A stretch of DNA of 64,000 bases from Anomaloglossus baeobatrachus (GCF_048569485.1 NC_134358.1:237853404-237917403), one strand, 5' to 3'; counted from the first letter of the stretch, positions 11,755-22,261 are shown. Made by a program: numbers and translations. Notes: generated by a model not told the origin, from the sequence alone.

Positions 11755-12176
11755 TTAAAGCACACTGCAGCTTCTTTTTTTTTTCACCGCTGGAGTTGTG
11801 CTTTAAATCTTAGTCCCCCTGCCCCCGATCTTATACTCACCCTCTCTCGTGCCTTCTTCTTTTTTGGAGTCACTCCTGTCCTGCGGTGCCATGTTGTGAT
11901 CATAACTTCTGATTAGCCGGAAGTCAGAAGTTATGTGAACAACCTCTCAATGCAAGTCTTGAAAGCCCGAACTTGTATTGCGTTGTGATCTCCGGCTGGC
12001 TCCACGAAACACTGGAGCAGCCGGCAAGTCACAAACTGCAGAAGATCTCCCGGAGCGGTGGTGAAAACAAAGGAAGATGCCTGAAGGGGAGTTTAACACT
12101 AGGGGCAGGAGACTTAGTTTTAAAGTACCACCCAATTTGTGAAATAAAAAAAACCTGGTAGATTGGTGCTTTAAAA
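11755..12176. mobile_element. Palindromic MITE with TTAAAGCAC-type ends
   Basis: ATTAAAGCACACTGCAGCTTC at the left and TTGGTGCTTTAAAAC at the right are imperfect inverted ends. Further paired blocks occur inside (CACCGCTGGAG/CGGAGCGGTGGTG; TTCTTTTTTGGAG). It is non-coding. The superfamily was not determined. Confidence 0.55.
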
Positions 12177-12204
12177 CCCCTTCATGACCTTTGACTTATA
12201 TTTA

Positions 12205-13836
12205 CAGTGAGTACGGAAAGTATTCAGACCCCTTTAAATTTTTCGCTCTTTCATTGCAGCCATTTGGTAAATTTAAAAAAAGTTCATTTTTTTCTCATTA
12301 ATGTACACTCTGCACCCCATCTGGACCGAAAAAAAACAGAAATAGAAATGTTTGCAAATTTATTAAACAAGAAAAACTAAAATATCGCATGGTAATAAAT
12401 ATTCAGATCCTTTGCTCAGACACTCTTATTTGTCACATGCTGTCCATTGCCTTGTGATCCTCTTTGAGATAGTCCTACTTCATTGGAGTCCAGCTGTGTT
12501 TAATTAAACTGATAGGACTTGATTTGCAAAGGCACACACCTATCTATATAAGACCTCACAGGTCACAGTACACGTCAGACCAAACGAGAATCATGAGGTA
12601 AAAGGAACTGCCCAAGGAGCTCAGAGACAGTATTGTGGCAAGGCACAGATCTGGCCAAGGTTACAAAAGAATTTCTGCAGTACTCAAGGCTCCCAAGAGC
12701 ACAGTGGCTTCCATAATCCTTAAATGGAAGACGTTTGGGACCACCAAAACTCTTCCTAGACCTGGCTGTCCAGCCAAACTGAGCAATCGTAGGAGAAGAG
12801 CCTTGGTGAGAGAGGTAAAGAAGAACCCCAAGATCACTGTGGCTGAGCTCCAGAGATGCAGTAGAGTGATGGGAGAAAGTTCCACAAAGTCAACGGTCAC
12901 TGCAGCCCTCCACCAGTCGTGCATTTATGGCAGAGTGGCCCAACGGAAGCCTCTCCTCAGTGCAAGACATATGAAAGCCCGCATAGAGTTTGCAAAAAAA
13001 AAAAAAAAAAAAACACATGAGGGGCTCCCAGACTGGGAAATAAGATCCTCTGGTCTGATGAGATGAAGATAGAACTTTTTGGTGATAATTCTAAGCGGTA
13101 TGTGTGAAGAAAACCAGGCACTGCTCATCACCTGCCCAATACAATCCTAACAGTGAAACATGGTGGTGGCAGGATCATGCTATAGGGGTGTTTTTCAGCT
13201 GTAGGGGCAGGACAACTGGTTGCAATTGAAGGAAAGATGAATGCTGCAAAGTACAGAGATATGCTGGAAGAAAACCTCTTCCAAAGTGCTCTTGACCTCA
13301 GACTTGGCCGAACGTTAACCTTCCAACAAGACAATGACCCTAAGCACACAGCTAAAATAACAAAGGATTGGCTTCAGAACAACTCTGTGACCATTGTTGA
13401 CTGGCCCAGCCAGAGCCCTGACCTAAACCCAATTGAGCATCTCTGGAGAGACCTGAAAATGGTTGTTCACCAACGTTCACCATCCAGCCTGACGGAACTG
13501 GAGGTGATCTGCAAGGAAGAATGGCAGAGGATCCCCAAATCCAGATGTGAAAAACTTGTTGCATCATTCCCAAGAAGACTCATGGCTGTACCAGCTCAAA
13601 AGGGTGCTTCTACTCAATACTGAGCAAAGGGTCTCAATACTTATGACCATGTGATATTTCAGTTTTTCTTGTTTAATAAATTTGCAAAAATTTCTACATT
13701 CCTGTTATTTCTGTGAAGATGGGGTGCAGAGTGTACATTAATGAGAAAAAAAATGAACTTTTTTGAATTTACCAAATGGCTGCAATGAGACAAAGTGAAA
13801 AATTTAAAGGGGTCTGAATACTTTCCGTACCCACTG
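12205..13836 (+). mobile_element. Tc1-like DNA transposon, copy 2, both ends present
   Basis: A 1632-bp element between TA dinucleotides (12203-12204 and 13837-13838). The ends are CAGTGAGTACGGAAAGTATT and its inverted partner ending ACTTTCCGTACCCACTG. Inverted repeats of about 215 bp contain an inner repeated block (ATTCAGACC/ATTCAGATCC), the IR/DR layout of Sleeping Beauty-type Tc1 elements. It resembles the fish Passport group. Structurally whole, but its gene is broken. Confidence 0.92.
12593..13623 (+). pseudogene. Tc1 transposase (DD34E), inactivated (copy 2)
   Basis: This encoded a paired-like DNA-binding domain followed by a DDE domain that cuts and pastes the element at TA. The first frame from 12593 has a stop at codon 3 (TAA), then reads open through HTH motifs (HRSGQGYKRISAVLK, KSTVASIILKW) and a GRPR-like hook degenerated to PGCPAKLS. 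A tract of about 22 A at 12990-13013 lies where the family has a short AAA run, and the frame is lost nearby. The C-terminal frame (13237-13623) carries QQDNDPKHTA and DLNPIEHLW, with 34 residues between the second D and the E (DD34E), and ends at TGA 13621-13623. At least two frameshifts and one or more stops, so inactive. Confidence 0.9.
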
Positions 13837-13839
13837 TAC

Positions 13840-14289
13840 GTCAAAGGTCATGCACATGTCTTTGATGCACACACATGCTGAGCCCCCATCTTTCCCACCA
13901 CATGTCAGCCATCATGTGCCTCTAACAGCCGTGGGTGCATCTGTTAGGGCTGTTTCAGTGAAGTAGTGGGGACGCAAGCCTGATTGTAGGTTGTCGAAGA
14001 GCGAGTTGAATGAGAAATGGGAGGAACATCAATATGGACATGCTGTTTGGAGGTGAACAGAAACAGGATATGGGAAGCTGGATGCAGAGGTCGAATCAAG
14101 GGATTGTTTCTTAAGGATGTGTGATTGTGGCATGTTTGAAAGCAGAAGGGAAGGTACCATGATTTAATAGGTTGAAGAGATGTGTTAGGGCTAGAATAAG
14201 CATGCTGGTGAGGATGGGGAAAGGGGGTGGGGTGCCACATATTGGGGGTGACAATCTTAAAAATCAAAATAGTGACACTTTAATGAGCC
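13840..14289. other. Non-coding stretch, possibly old LINE debris
   Basis: No reading frame with a known domain. The purine-rich part 13940-14240 (GTTTGAAAGCAGAAGGGAAGG and neighbours) looks like dispersed-repeat text that I associate with degraded LINE sequence in vertebrates, but the match is from memory and weak. Confidence 0.35.
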
Positions 14290-14770
14290 TTGCCAATTGA
14301 CTTAGCATAATAAGCCAAATCAGATAGCTAGTCCATTTGCAGATGTGTTTCAGAGTGTTTGCCTCTCATCAGTGCAAAGAAGGAAGTGTGACTTGGGTCC
14401 TATATGTCTCCTTATGCTGGCTTAGCACTCTCCGCAAGGAGGAATGTTCTTCCTTAAACCTAAAGTCCAAGGCTTGCCAGCCAGCCAAATCTGACTATTT
14501 GCTTTCCACTGATGAGGGGCAAATACCCTGAAACACGTGTCTGCAATTGAAGTTAGGCATTTTATTCTAAATCATGTTGCAAGGATTATTAGAGGATTGA
14601 TATTGACTATTTCGACTGCTACCCACAACGGGTAGCACTAGACTTCGAATCCTCTTCCTACCTGAAGAGATTATTTGCAAATTTACATTTCCAGAGGAGC
14701 ATTGCTTGGCCCATATGCCTCCTTAAGATAGCTTTACACTCTCCACAAGGAATAAGAAACTTTGTAATCT
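14290..14770. repeat. Inverted-repeat module with CTGATGAGG...GAAACACGTG signature
   Basis: GCAGATGTGTTTCAGAGTGTT (14336 onward) pairs with CCCTGAAACACGTGTCTGC (14527-14545). Inside lie CCTCTCATCAGTG and CACTGATGAGGGG, also inverted. A second CCTCCTTAAGATAGCTTTAC block (14718 onward) repeats CTCCTTATGCTGGCTTAGC (14408 onward). This resembles the CTGATGAAGG...GAAACGCGT module found in several insertions in this window. Confidence 0.55.
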
Positions 14771-14991
14771 ATTTTTTTTAGCCCTACTCCCCATGGCTGG
14801 GTGCTGTAGGGTCTTGTTTACATTACTCAACCCAGCAGTACAATGCACATTTATTATTCTCTATGCTTATTCTTGCGACCCTTGCTAAAAAATGTAACAG
14901 CCTAAAAAGTGTTATCACATTAATTCTATGGGGCACTTTCATATATCTAAAAATGTAACTATATATTTTTAAAATCAATTGTGTTTTACAG

Positions 14992-15069
14992 CTCATTCTT
15001 TCAACATGGGAAGGAGGCTATAACTTACAATGCCAGAATCTGGACAGTGCAGGTGAAGCAGACGTGCGG
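14992..15069 (+). CDS. elovl2: elovl2 exon, residues about 86-111 of the human protein
   Basis: A 78-bp exon (26 codons, phase 0 at both ends) between acceptor TTTTACAG and donor GTAAGA. It encodes [16 protein letters not shown] followed by [10 protein letters not shown]. This matches human ELOVL2 almost residue for residue (human has QDLTSAGEADIR) and is specific to ELOVL2 among elongases. ELOVL2 is the ER membrane 3-ketoacyl-CoA synthase that condenses malonyl-CoA with C20-C22 polyunsaturated acyl-CoAs in the pathway to DHA and longer acids. This segment lies after the first membrane helices, before the catalytic loop. The exons for about the first 85 residues are not recognisable in 1-14990; in mammals the early introns are long, so they probably lie upstream. 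Confidence 0.95.
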
Positions 15070-15546
15070 GTAAGACTATTTTTTTTTTATAACATTTTCA
15101 TGTAAAAACAATCACTCTGAATTGTAATCAGCTCCAAAGTAGCAGTCTAGTGATATTTTGTTAATTGATCCTGCCCCCCCCACCCCCCTCCGTAAATAGA
15201 ATTATACCAGGAAATTAATGATAGTACTCTTCAATGGGATCAGGTGATCTAATAGTAACCACTTGAGAATTACATGTCTTTATGTTATGATGGGGTTATC
15301 ATGTCAGTCACCAGAGCAGCCTGTGGTTTAGGAGGGAGAACAGAAACCTCTATCACATTTACTGATAATGACTAGACAGCATCTGCCACATTTTAATGAG
15401 GAAGATCACAGTTTAGTCGGTTTGACTCTATAATTATAATCTCTAAGCTTACTTAGGAGACTATTAAGAAAAGTTTAATCACACTGTTCTGACAGCTGCA
15501 GAGGTGGTGCTGTTGTTACGCTGTACTGGAGAGAGAGAATATACAA
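15070..15546. other. Start of the long elovl2 intron, no feature seen
   Basis: AT-rich intron sequence with a C-rich run (15174-15190). No repeat ends or reading frame recognised. Confidence 0.5.
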
Positions 15547-15780
15547 GTGCATCTCAATAAATTAGAATATCCTCAAAAAGTTCATTTATTCCAGTAATTC
15601 AATACAAAAAGGGAAACGCATATATTATATAGAATCATTACACACAGAGGGATCTATTTCAAGTGTTTATTTCTGTTAATGTTGATGATTATGGCTTACA
15701 GCTAATGAAAACCCAAAAGTCATTATCTCAGAAAATTAGAATAATTACCACAAAACACCTGTTTTTTTATAATGCAGTGC
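15547..15780 (+). mobile_element. Terminal fragment of a Tc1/mariner-type element
   Basis: AGTGCATCTCAATAAATTAG, AATTCAATACAAAAAGGGAAAC, GATTATGGCTTACAGC and AACCCAAAAGTCATTATCTCAG follow in order. This is the end block of a DNA transposon I know from fish and frog genomes. Only one end is present and the element breaks off near 15780. Family naming is from memory. Confidence 0.6.
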
Positions 15781-16169
15781 TATTGGGAAAATCCAGACAT
15801 AACATTCAGTGTACCCACAAGAGAAATTGTGGATTTCATACACGCCGCAGGTCAGTTCACACAGCATCAAAAAAAAGCATATGGGGCATGAAATCCCTAT
15901 AAATCCCATTTAGTGAGCTAGAACTGTTAGACGCGGTGTTTTTTGTGCAGTGAATATATGCAGCATCAAAAACTCATTGTGGGAACTTAAATTTAGAATA
16001 CTAGGTATCAATCCCCGTCTTGAATCATAGGTGTGTGGATGGTCATCAGAAGTAAGCACCTGATTGACCCAACTCATATATGACTGGTCTGCATCCTGCT
16101 GTAAACCTGTATCTTTACCAGTCCTCGGGCTTTTTGCTGTATGACATACTGTTGGCTATGTTAAGTATA
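15781..16169. other. Intron sequence without recognised features
   Basis: No repeat ends, exon-like block or RNA gene seen. Short frames have no domain. Confidence 0.45.
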
Positions 16170-16600
16170 CAGTCATATGAAGAAGTTTGGGCACCCCTAC
16201 AATGTTAACCTTTTTTCTTTATAACAATTTGGGTTTTTGCAGCAGCTATTTCAGTTTCATATATCTAATAACTGATGGACTCCGTAATATTTCTGGATTG
16301 AAATGAGGTTTATTGTACTAACAGAAAATGTGCAGTCCGCATTTAAACAAAATTTGACTGGTGCAAAAGTATCGGCACCCTTATTAATTTCTTGATTTGC
16401 ACACTTTAACTACTTTTTGCTGACTTACTAAAGCACTAAATTGGTTTTGTAACCTCATTGAGCATTGAGTTTCATAGGCAGCTGTATCCAATCATGAGAA
16501 AAGGTATTCAGTTCTTGTTAAGCCCAGAAGTGGCAGGCCAAGAAAAATATCAGAAAGGCAGAGAAGAAAAACATTCTATGGGATACCATACTACAAAATG
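16170..16600 (+). mobile_element. Internally deleted Tc1-like element
   Basis: It starts CAGTCATATGAAGAAGTTTGG with the text GGGTTTTTGCAGCAGC and ATTGAAATGAGGTTTATTG of a Tc1-like family common in fish and frogs. After the left end it jumps to the family's HTH-region text (AGAAGTGGCAGGCCAAGAAAA near 16527, a GRPRK-type hook) and then breaks off. The right terminal repeat is absent. Confidence 0.6.
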
Positions 16601-16609
16601 TTGACCATT

Positions 16610-16748
16610 AATTGCAAATGAGATTGGTTATTTTGTACAACGAAAACAGTAATATTTCTTGAAAATTCATTCAAGACCATGTCCCAAAAATAAGTACACC
16701 CCAATGAAAGTCTTAGGAGCAAAGCTAAATTTTAGACTACAAAATTAT
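16610..16748. mobile_element. Short DNA-transposon fragment
   Basis: CCCAAAAATAAGTACACCCC and AATGAAAGTCTTAGGAGC are blocks of another Tc1-type family (recognised by eye). Only about 140 bp remain, directly left of the element at 16750. Confidence 0.4.
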
Positions 16749-16764
16749 ATACTGAACAAATATA

Positions 16765-17669
16765 TAGTGTGTCCACCCATATCCTGTCCACCGCCATTAA
16801 CTTGAGAACGGCGGCAGCTATAGGCATAGAAGTGGTGTCTAGGTATAGTAAAGTAGCCATGCGCTATGCAATGAAACCACCTATAGCACCACCTGGTGGA
16901 AAACAACGGAGTTAGCATTTTTATCTCGAAAACGGAACAAGATAGAAAAAAAAAAGTGAATTACAAAGTTGTAGGGTATCATCAATTCAATACGAATCGA
17001 CACTTTGCATACAGAAATACTATGATTAGAACGTGTAAAACTCACAAGGCTGCAGACATGAAGCGATACCTCATGGAGACCTTCCTACAAGTCATTGGGT
17101 ATGGTAGCTGTGTGGAGTGGCCTCCACGCTCACCTGACCTGACCCCATTGGACTTCTTTCTGTGAGGTCACATCAAACAGCAGGTGTATGCGACCCCTCC
17201 ACCAACATTGCAGGACCTACGACATATCACAAATGCTTGTGCAAACGTGTCACCTACCATATTGCACAACGTGCAGCAAGATACAGTATGCTGTCCAGAG
17301 TCCACATGTACACTGCAGCTGATGGTGGCAACTTTGAGCATTAAAGTTAAATGAGAGCCATATGCGTGCCCAGCATTCAATGTTTTGAGGGGGGTCATGG
17401 GTTTCATATTATAGCATTTCTGTATGCAAGGTGTCGATTCGTACTGAATTGATGATGCCCTACAATGTTGTAATTCACTTTTTTTCTCTATCTCATTCCG
17501 TTTTCGAGATAAAATATGCTAACTCCGTTGTTTTCCACCAAGTGGCGCTATAAGTGGTTTCATTGCGTAGCGCATGGCTACTTTACTATACCTAGACACC
17601 ACTTCTATGCCTATAGCTGCCGCCGTTCTCAAGTTAATGGTGGTGGACAGGATATGGGTGGACACACTG
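16765..17669 (+). mobile_element. Mariner-like element with very long terminal inverted repeats
   Basis: A 905-bp element with ends (C/T)AGTGTGTCCACCCATATCC, flanked by TA on both sides. The inverted repeats run about 255 bp (16765-17020 and 17411-17669) and differ at few positions. They contain TATAGGCATAGAAGTGGTG and TCTCGAAAACGGAA. Only a short coding core remains between them. It lies inside the Tc1-like element 16750-18994. Confidence 0.88.
17057..17344 (+). pseudogene. C-terminal remnant of a mariner-type transposase
   Basis: The frame from 17057 gives MKRYLMETFLQVIGYG and then WPPRSPDLTPLDFFL, the third catalytic block of a D-type (DDxD) IS630/mariner transposase. The following stop (TGA at 17163) replaces the W expected in DFFLWG. 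Beyond it the frame reads GHIKQQVYATPPPTLQDLRH, a family-typical tail, and the end shifts frame to ...AADGGNFEH. The DNA-binding domain and the first two catalytic residues are absent. The LDFFLWG/FEH style is, as I recall, typical of transposases of arthropod genomes. Inactive. Confidence 0.75.
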
Positions 17670-18524
17670 TATAAGCCGTAAACTTTTGTTTTTGCTCTTT
17701 TTTTTCATGAGCTGAACTCAAAGATATAATAGTTTTCGTACACAAAAAAAGCCTTTTTCTCTCAAATATTGTTTGTAAATTGTCTAAATCTGTATTAGTG
17801 AGCACTTCTCCCTTGCCGAGATAATCTACCCACCTCACAGATGTAGCATAATCACAATGATGATTAGACAGCATGATTATTGTACAGGTGTGCCTTAGGC
17901 TGGCCACAATAAAAGGCCACTCTAAAATGTGCAATTTTAATCACACAGCACAGATGTCACACGTTTTGGGAGTACGTGCATTTGGCATGCAGACTGACGG
18001 AATGTCCATCAGAGCTGTTGCCTGTGAATTGAATGTTCATATCTCTATTATATGCAGTGTCCAAAAGCGTTTGAGAATTTGAGAGTACATCCAACCGGCC
18101 TCTCAACCACAGAGCACATTTAAACCAACCCAGGACCTCCACATCCAGCATCTTCACCTTCGAGATGATCTGAGACCAGCCACCCAGTCAGCTGCTGTAT
18201 TAATTGGTTTGCATATCCAAAGAAGTTTTGCACAAACTTTCAGAATCCATCTCAGGGAAGCTCATCTGCATGCTGGTCCATGCTCCTGGGGGTCTCCAAC
18301 TGACTGCCTTTCATCATCGCAACCGACTTGAGTGGGCAAATGTTCACATTCTATGGCGTCTGGAACATTGGAGAGATGTTCTCTTCATCGATGAATCGGT
18401 TTTCACTGTTCAGGTCAGATAGCAGACTGACTGATTTTTTTGGTTCATTTCCTCTTAGTCCCTTTCAATACTGTAAAACTCCACATCTTAGAGTGCACTT
18501 TTATTGTGGCCAGCCTAAGGCACA

Positions 18525-18759
18525 AAGAATATGTTATCACAGCTCACCTAGACCTATATGAATCCCAAATGGTGGACGGTGCCAGGCACATCAGGCCGGA
18601 TCCTGGTGTAACAGCGATGATCATGTTGGGCCTGAAACGCATAGACCCTTGTCTACACGCTAAGCTTTTTATCCACTGTATGTTTTTTTATGGATTTTTC
18701 ACAATAAAGCTTCAGCAGTTTTTCCAAGATGGTTGATGGCTTTTTCCACTTCTCTTGAT
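18525..18759 (+). mobile_element. Short retroposon with 14-bp target duplications
   Basis: The insert is bounded by CAGCCTAAGGCACA on both sides (18511-18524 and 18760-18773), and the host Tc1 text is continuous when the insert is taken out. The 235-bp insert contains GAAACGCATAGACCCTTGTC and an AATAAAG near its 3' part. A long target duplication without inverted ends points to LINE-driven retroposition of a 3' end. It shares the GAAACGCRTAGACC module with 19693-20552. Confidence 0.8.
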
Positions 18760-19692
18760 CAGCCTAAGGCACACCTGTGCAATTATCACTGTGTAATCAG
18801 CATTTTGATATGCCTCACCTGTGAGGTGGATGGATTATTTCGGCAAAGGTGAAGTGCTCACTAACAGAGATTTAGACACATTTGTAAACAATATGTGAGA
18901 GAAAAAGGTTTTTTGCTTACATAGAAAATCTAAATCTTTGAGTTCAGATCATGGAAAATGGGAGAAAAGGTGTTGCGTTTATACTTTTTCAGTATAATTA
19001 CCATGAATTCAAATACAGGTAAGTCTAATTCAACAGGTGTCCGGCAGACAGTTGACTATAAAAGAGCATTACTGGGGGGAAAAACTTTCTCATTTTATGC
19101 TGTCAGCAATGGCACCACATGGAGGGAAAATGTTGCAAGACCCGAGGAAAAAAAATAATTTCTTTGCACAAGAAAGGTGAAGGCTAAGGACATTAGCAAA
19201 GCTTTACTTAGTATACTGTAGAAAAAGTGTTGCAAACATTTAACAAAACTGCAAACCTACCATGACATGGCTGTCCACCTAAAGAGACCTCCCAAGCAAG
19301 GAGAGCACTAATTAGAGAAGCAGCCTAAAGGCCCATGGTCACTATGGAGGAGCTGCAAAGATCCACAGCTCATGTGGGAGAATCTGTCCATAGGACAACT
19401 GTTAGGGGTACTTTGCACGTTGCGACATCGCTACTGCGATGTCGTCGGGGTCAAATCGAAAGTGACGCACATCCGGCGCCAGTAACTACGTCGCAACGTG
19501 TAAAGCCTAGATGCACCGATAAACGATCTCAAAAGCGTCGTAAATCGGTGATCTGTGTAGTGTCGGTCATTTTCATAATTTCGCTGCAGCGACCGGTACA
19601 ATGTTGTTCCTCATTCCTGCGGCAGCACACATCACTGTGTATGAAGCCGCAGGAGCGAGGAACATCTTCTTACCTGCCTCCACCGGCTATGC

Positions 19693-20133
19693 AGAGAACA
19701 ATTGTAGAAAAAAGGGTTTCTATACCGCGCCAATGATCACAAATCTGGAAGTCGGATTGATGTGGCTTTATTGTAGCACAGGTCTACGCGTTTCAGGAGC
19801 TCTGCTCCCTTCCTCAGGACCATAGAAACAACATCAAATCTACCGCGATGGATACACACATACATTAAATAGAACCAGTGACGTCATAGTACCTCCCCGT
19901 ATAGAAAAAAACGGCGGGAAAGGATACAACGTGGAAGAAAAAACATGACGCAATACAGAAAAGACATGATCAACAGAGAAAATATACAACTCTTATTCGG
20001 TTTAAGTGACCCAAAAACTGACAGATCATAATAAATTCAATGAACATTTAAAATGATTTTCCATGTAAAAACTAAATTCAATTATATCTGCACAAAAGAA
20101 TACAGTTAATAAAATATATAGGCATATCCATAC

Positions 20134-20214
<81 letters not shown>

Positions 20215-20552
20215 CAAATCAATGGAACAACCCAAATCAAACGAGTGCTAAGTACAAAGCGGGACCAGAACTCGAGGATGGTGAAGGATATTTCAATCGT
20301 AAATGCCTACAAATCCCTCTTAAGCGGGTAAAGCCCGCTATACCATGAGGACAATTGTAGTCCAAACCGTGCAAAAACAACAGCAAAAACCACCAACATG
20401 AAGGGTGTGCAAGGATCAGACAAAAAAACAAAGAAAACCCCCGATGTGGATATTGTGCATCTTATTTAACTGATGAGACGTGATCCTTATACAATATATA
20501 GGTATTAAAAACCAATACCCTCACTCGGGCAATAAACTAAGAAAATTTTTCG
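19693..20552 (-). mobile_element. Retroposon (LINE 3'-end type), minus strand, 14-bp target duplications
   Basis: TCCACCGGCTATGC occurs at both edges (19679-19692 and 20553-20566). On the minus strand it contains CCTGAGGAAGGGAGCAGAGC, CTGAAACGCGTAGACCTGTG and AATAAAG near its 3' end, the same layout as 18525-18759. A (TA)n tract lies inside. No reverse transcriptase domain is visible, so it is a 5'-truncated copy or a SINE-like rider. Confidence 0.75.
20134..20212. repeat. (TA)n microsatellite, about 78 bp
   Basis: An uninterrupted TA repeat after CATATGTATA. The tyrosine/isoleucine reading frames over it are artefacts. Confidence 0.95.
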
Positions 20553-21068
20553 TCCACCGGCTATGCGGAAGGAAGGAGGTGGGCGGGATCTTTATGTCCC
20601 GCTCATCTATGCCCCTCCGCTTCTATTGGCCGCCTGCCGTGTGACATCGCTGTGACGCCGCACGACCCGCCCCCTTAGGAAGGAGGCGGGTCGCCGACCA
20701 GAGCGACGTCGCAGGGCAGGTAAGTGCGTGTGAAGCTGCCGTAGCGATAATTGTTCGCTACGGCAGCTATCACAAGATATCGCATGTGCGACGGGGGCGG
20801 GTACTATCGCGCTCGGCATTGCTACCATCGGCTAGCGATGTCACAGCGTACAAAGTACCCCTTAGTCGTGTACTGCACAAATCTGTCCTTTATGGAAGAG
20901 TAGCAAAAGAAAGCCATTTTTAAAAGCAAACCATAAGAAGTCCTGTTTGCACTTTGGAAAAGCCATGTAGGAAACACAGGCTGTGGAAAAAGATGCTCTG
21001 TTCAGATGAGACCAAAGTAGAACTTTTTGAACTAAATGCAAAATGCTGTCTGGCAGAAAACTAACACT

Positions 21069-21654
21069 GCAAATGTGTCACGGTCATCTTCCTGTTTTTT
21101 TAAACTAGTGACAGCTGCAAGACTGGAGCCTCATCTCCGTGTGGCGCTCTACATGTAAATGTGTTTTTTTTTTTTATCCCTTCAGGTTAAAATAGGTGTT
21201 TCCCAGCAATCCTTGCTGAAAACTCATCTTTTTGTATACTGGCCCCATTGGTGGAAGGAGCTTAGGAGTGTTGCAAAAGCTGGTCTTTATCCTTTTTTGT
21301 TGCGGTTTTCCCCCTATTTGTCTTACCTTTACTAGCGTTATATTAGAGCAGCAGTGGAGCTAGCTTCTACCACCTGCCAACGCACTAGTCAGGGCAACTA
21401 CAGGCTTTTTCTCAGTCTCTCAGGTTCTTGCTCGGCGACAGTTGTGGAGACTGTATAGGGCCTGGCTAGGAGTGTAGGGAGAGCTGCAGGTGAGGATAGG
21501 TGGTGTCACATCTACCCGTCTCACTATAGAGCTAAGGCTCACCATTGTTATTGTGTCCCTCCCTTATTTGTTGCGTTTATTTTGGTGATTTTTTTCGTTG
21601 TGCATCTGACTCCTTTTGGTCTAAATGTGCTCACCGCGCTTGTAGCATGACAAC
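21069..21654. mobile_element. Unclassified insertion inside the old Tc1 element
   Basis: It separates two collinear parts of the Tc1 transposase region. It begins about TCACGGTCATCTTCC and ends before CAACATGACTCTGAAAGG. No inverted ends, target duplication or coding domain could be identified. Confidence 0.45.
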
Positions 21655-21686
21655 ATGACTCTGAAAGGTGTTAACAGCATCCTGCT

Positions 21687-22113
21687 GTGGGGATGCTTTT
21701 CTTCAACAGAGACAAGGAACTTGGTCAGAGTTTATGGGAAGATGGATATATGGAAATCCTGTGGGAAAACCTGTTAAATACTGTAAAAGACTTGAGACTA
21801 GGGTATAGATTCACCTTTCAGCAGGACAACTATCCTAAACATACTGTCAGAGCTACAAAGGAATGGTTTAGATCAAAGCATATTCATGTGTCTGAATGGC
21901 CCAGTCAAAGACTAGCCCTAAATCCCATTGGGAATTCGTAGGAAGACTTCAAAATTGCTGTTCACAGACACTCTCCATCCAATCTCACTGAGCTAGAGCT
22001 ATTTTTGCAAATAAGAATGGGCAAAAATTTTAGATTCTACATGTGCAAAGCTGGAAGAGACATACCCCACAAGACTAGAAACAGTAATTACAGCGAAAGG
22101 TGGTCCTAGAAAG
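21687..22113 (+). pseudogene. Tc1 transposase C-terminal remnant
   Basis: The frame from 21687 reads LWEDGYMEILWENLL, then FTFQQDNYPKHTVRATKEW and WPSQRLALNPIGNS before a stop at 21939. The second catalytic D is present (QQDN), but the E position of the usual NPIE motif is G, and the SPDL motif is RLAL. After the stop, family-like text continues to about 22113 (HRHSPSNLTELE in another frame). This is the oldest-looking transposase in the window and certainly dead. Confidence 0.75.
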
Positions 22114-22261
22114 TATTGACTCACAAGCGGCATACAAATGCACATCACAATTTTCAAATTTATATTTTTTTTAATATCTTGAAAACCATGTATCATTTTG
22201 TTTATGGTTCACAAATACTTGCTACTTAGTGTTGGTATATCACAAAATCCCAATAAATACA

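Larger units (their letters stand above)
16750..18994 (+). mobile_element. Tc1-like element carrying two nested insertions
   Basis: The left end TACTGAACAAATATA (16750-16764) is cut by the mariner at 16765. The element resumes at 17672 (CCGTAAACTTTTGTTTTTGC) and ends GCGTTTATACTTTTTCAGTA near 18994. The transposase region (17950-18420) still shows GACGGAATGTCCATCAGAGC and CATCGATGAATCGGTTTTCAC (the DES.F block), but the catalytic core after 18420 is deleted. A 235-bp retroposon sits at 18525-18759. It is the same family as the fragment at 8640-9240. Confidence 0.85.
19405..20861. mobile_element. Harbinger-like MITE with inner retroposon
   Basis: The ends GGGGTACTTTGCACGTTGCG and, inverted, CAGCGTACAAAGTACCCC are flanked by TTA (19402-19404 and 20862-20864), a 3-bp duplication typical of PIF/Harbinger. 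Removing the element restores continuous Tc1 text. It is CpG-rich, with paired GCGATGTCG and CTGCCGTAGCG blocks. It belongs with the copies at 27623 and 31078. About 860 bp of it is a later insertion (19693-20552). Confidence 0.8.
19000..22260 (+). mobile_element. Old Tc1-like element split by two large insertions
   Basis: Tc1 text runs 19170-19404 (AGGAGCTGCAAAGATCCACAG, HTH region), resumes at 20865-21068 (CTGTTCAGATGAGACCAAAG, the S-DETK catalytic block) and again from about 21655 (TTCAGCAGGACAAC, the QQDN block) to the 3' end near 22260. A Harbinger-like MITE fills 19405-20861, and unclassified sequence fills about 21069-21654. The outer limits are estimates because the terminal repeats are decayed. 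Confidence 0.7.

Noticed and set aside
20136-20210. Tyr/Ile repeat peptides on both strands
   Set aside because: Translation of a (TA)n microsatellite.
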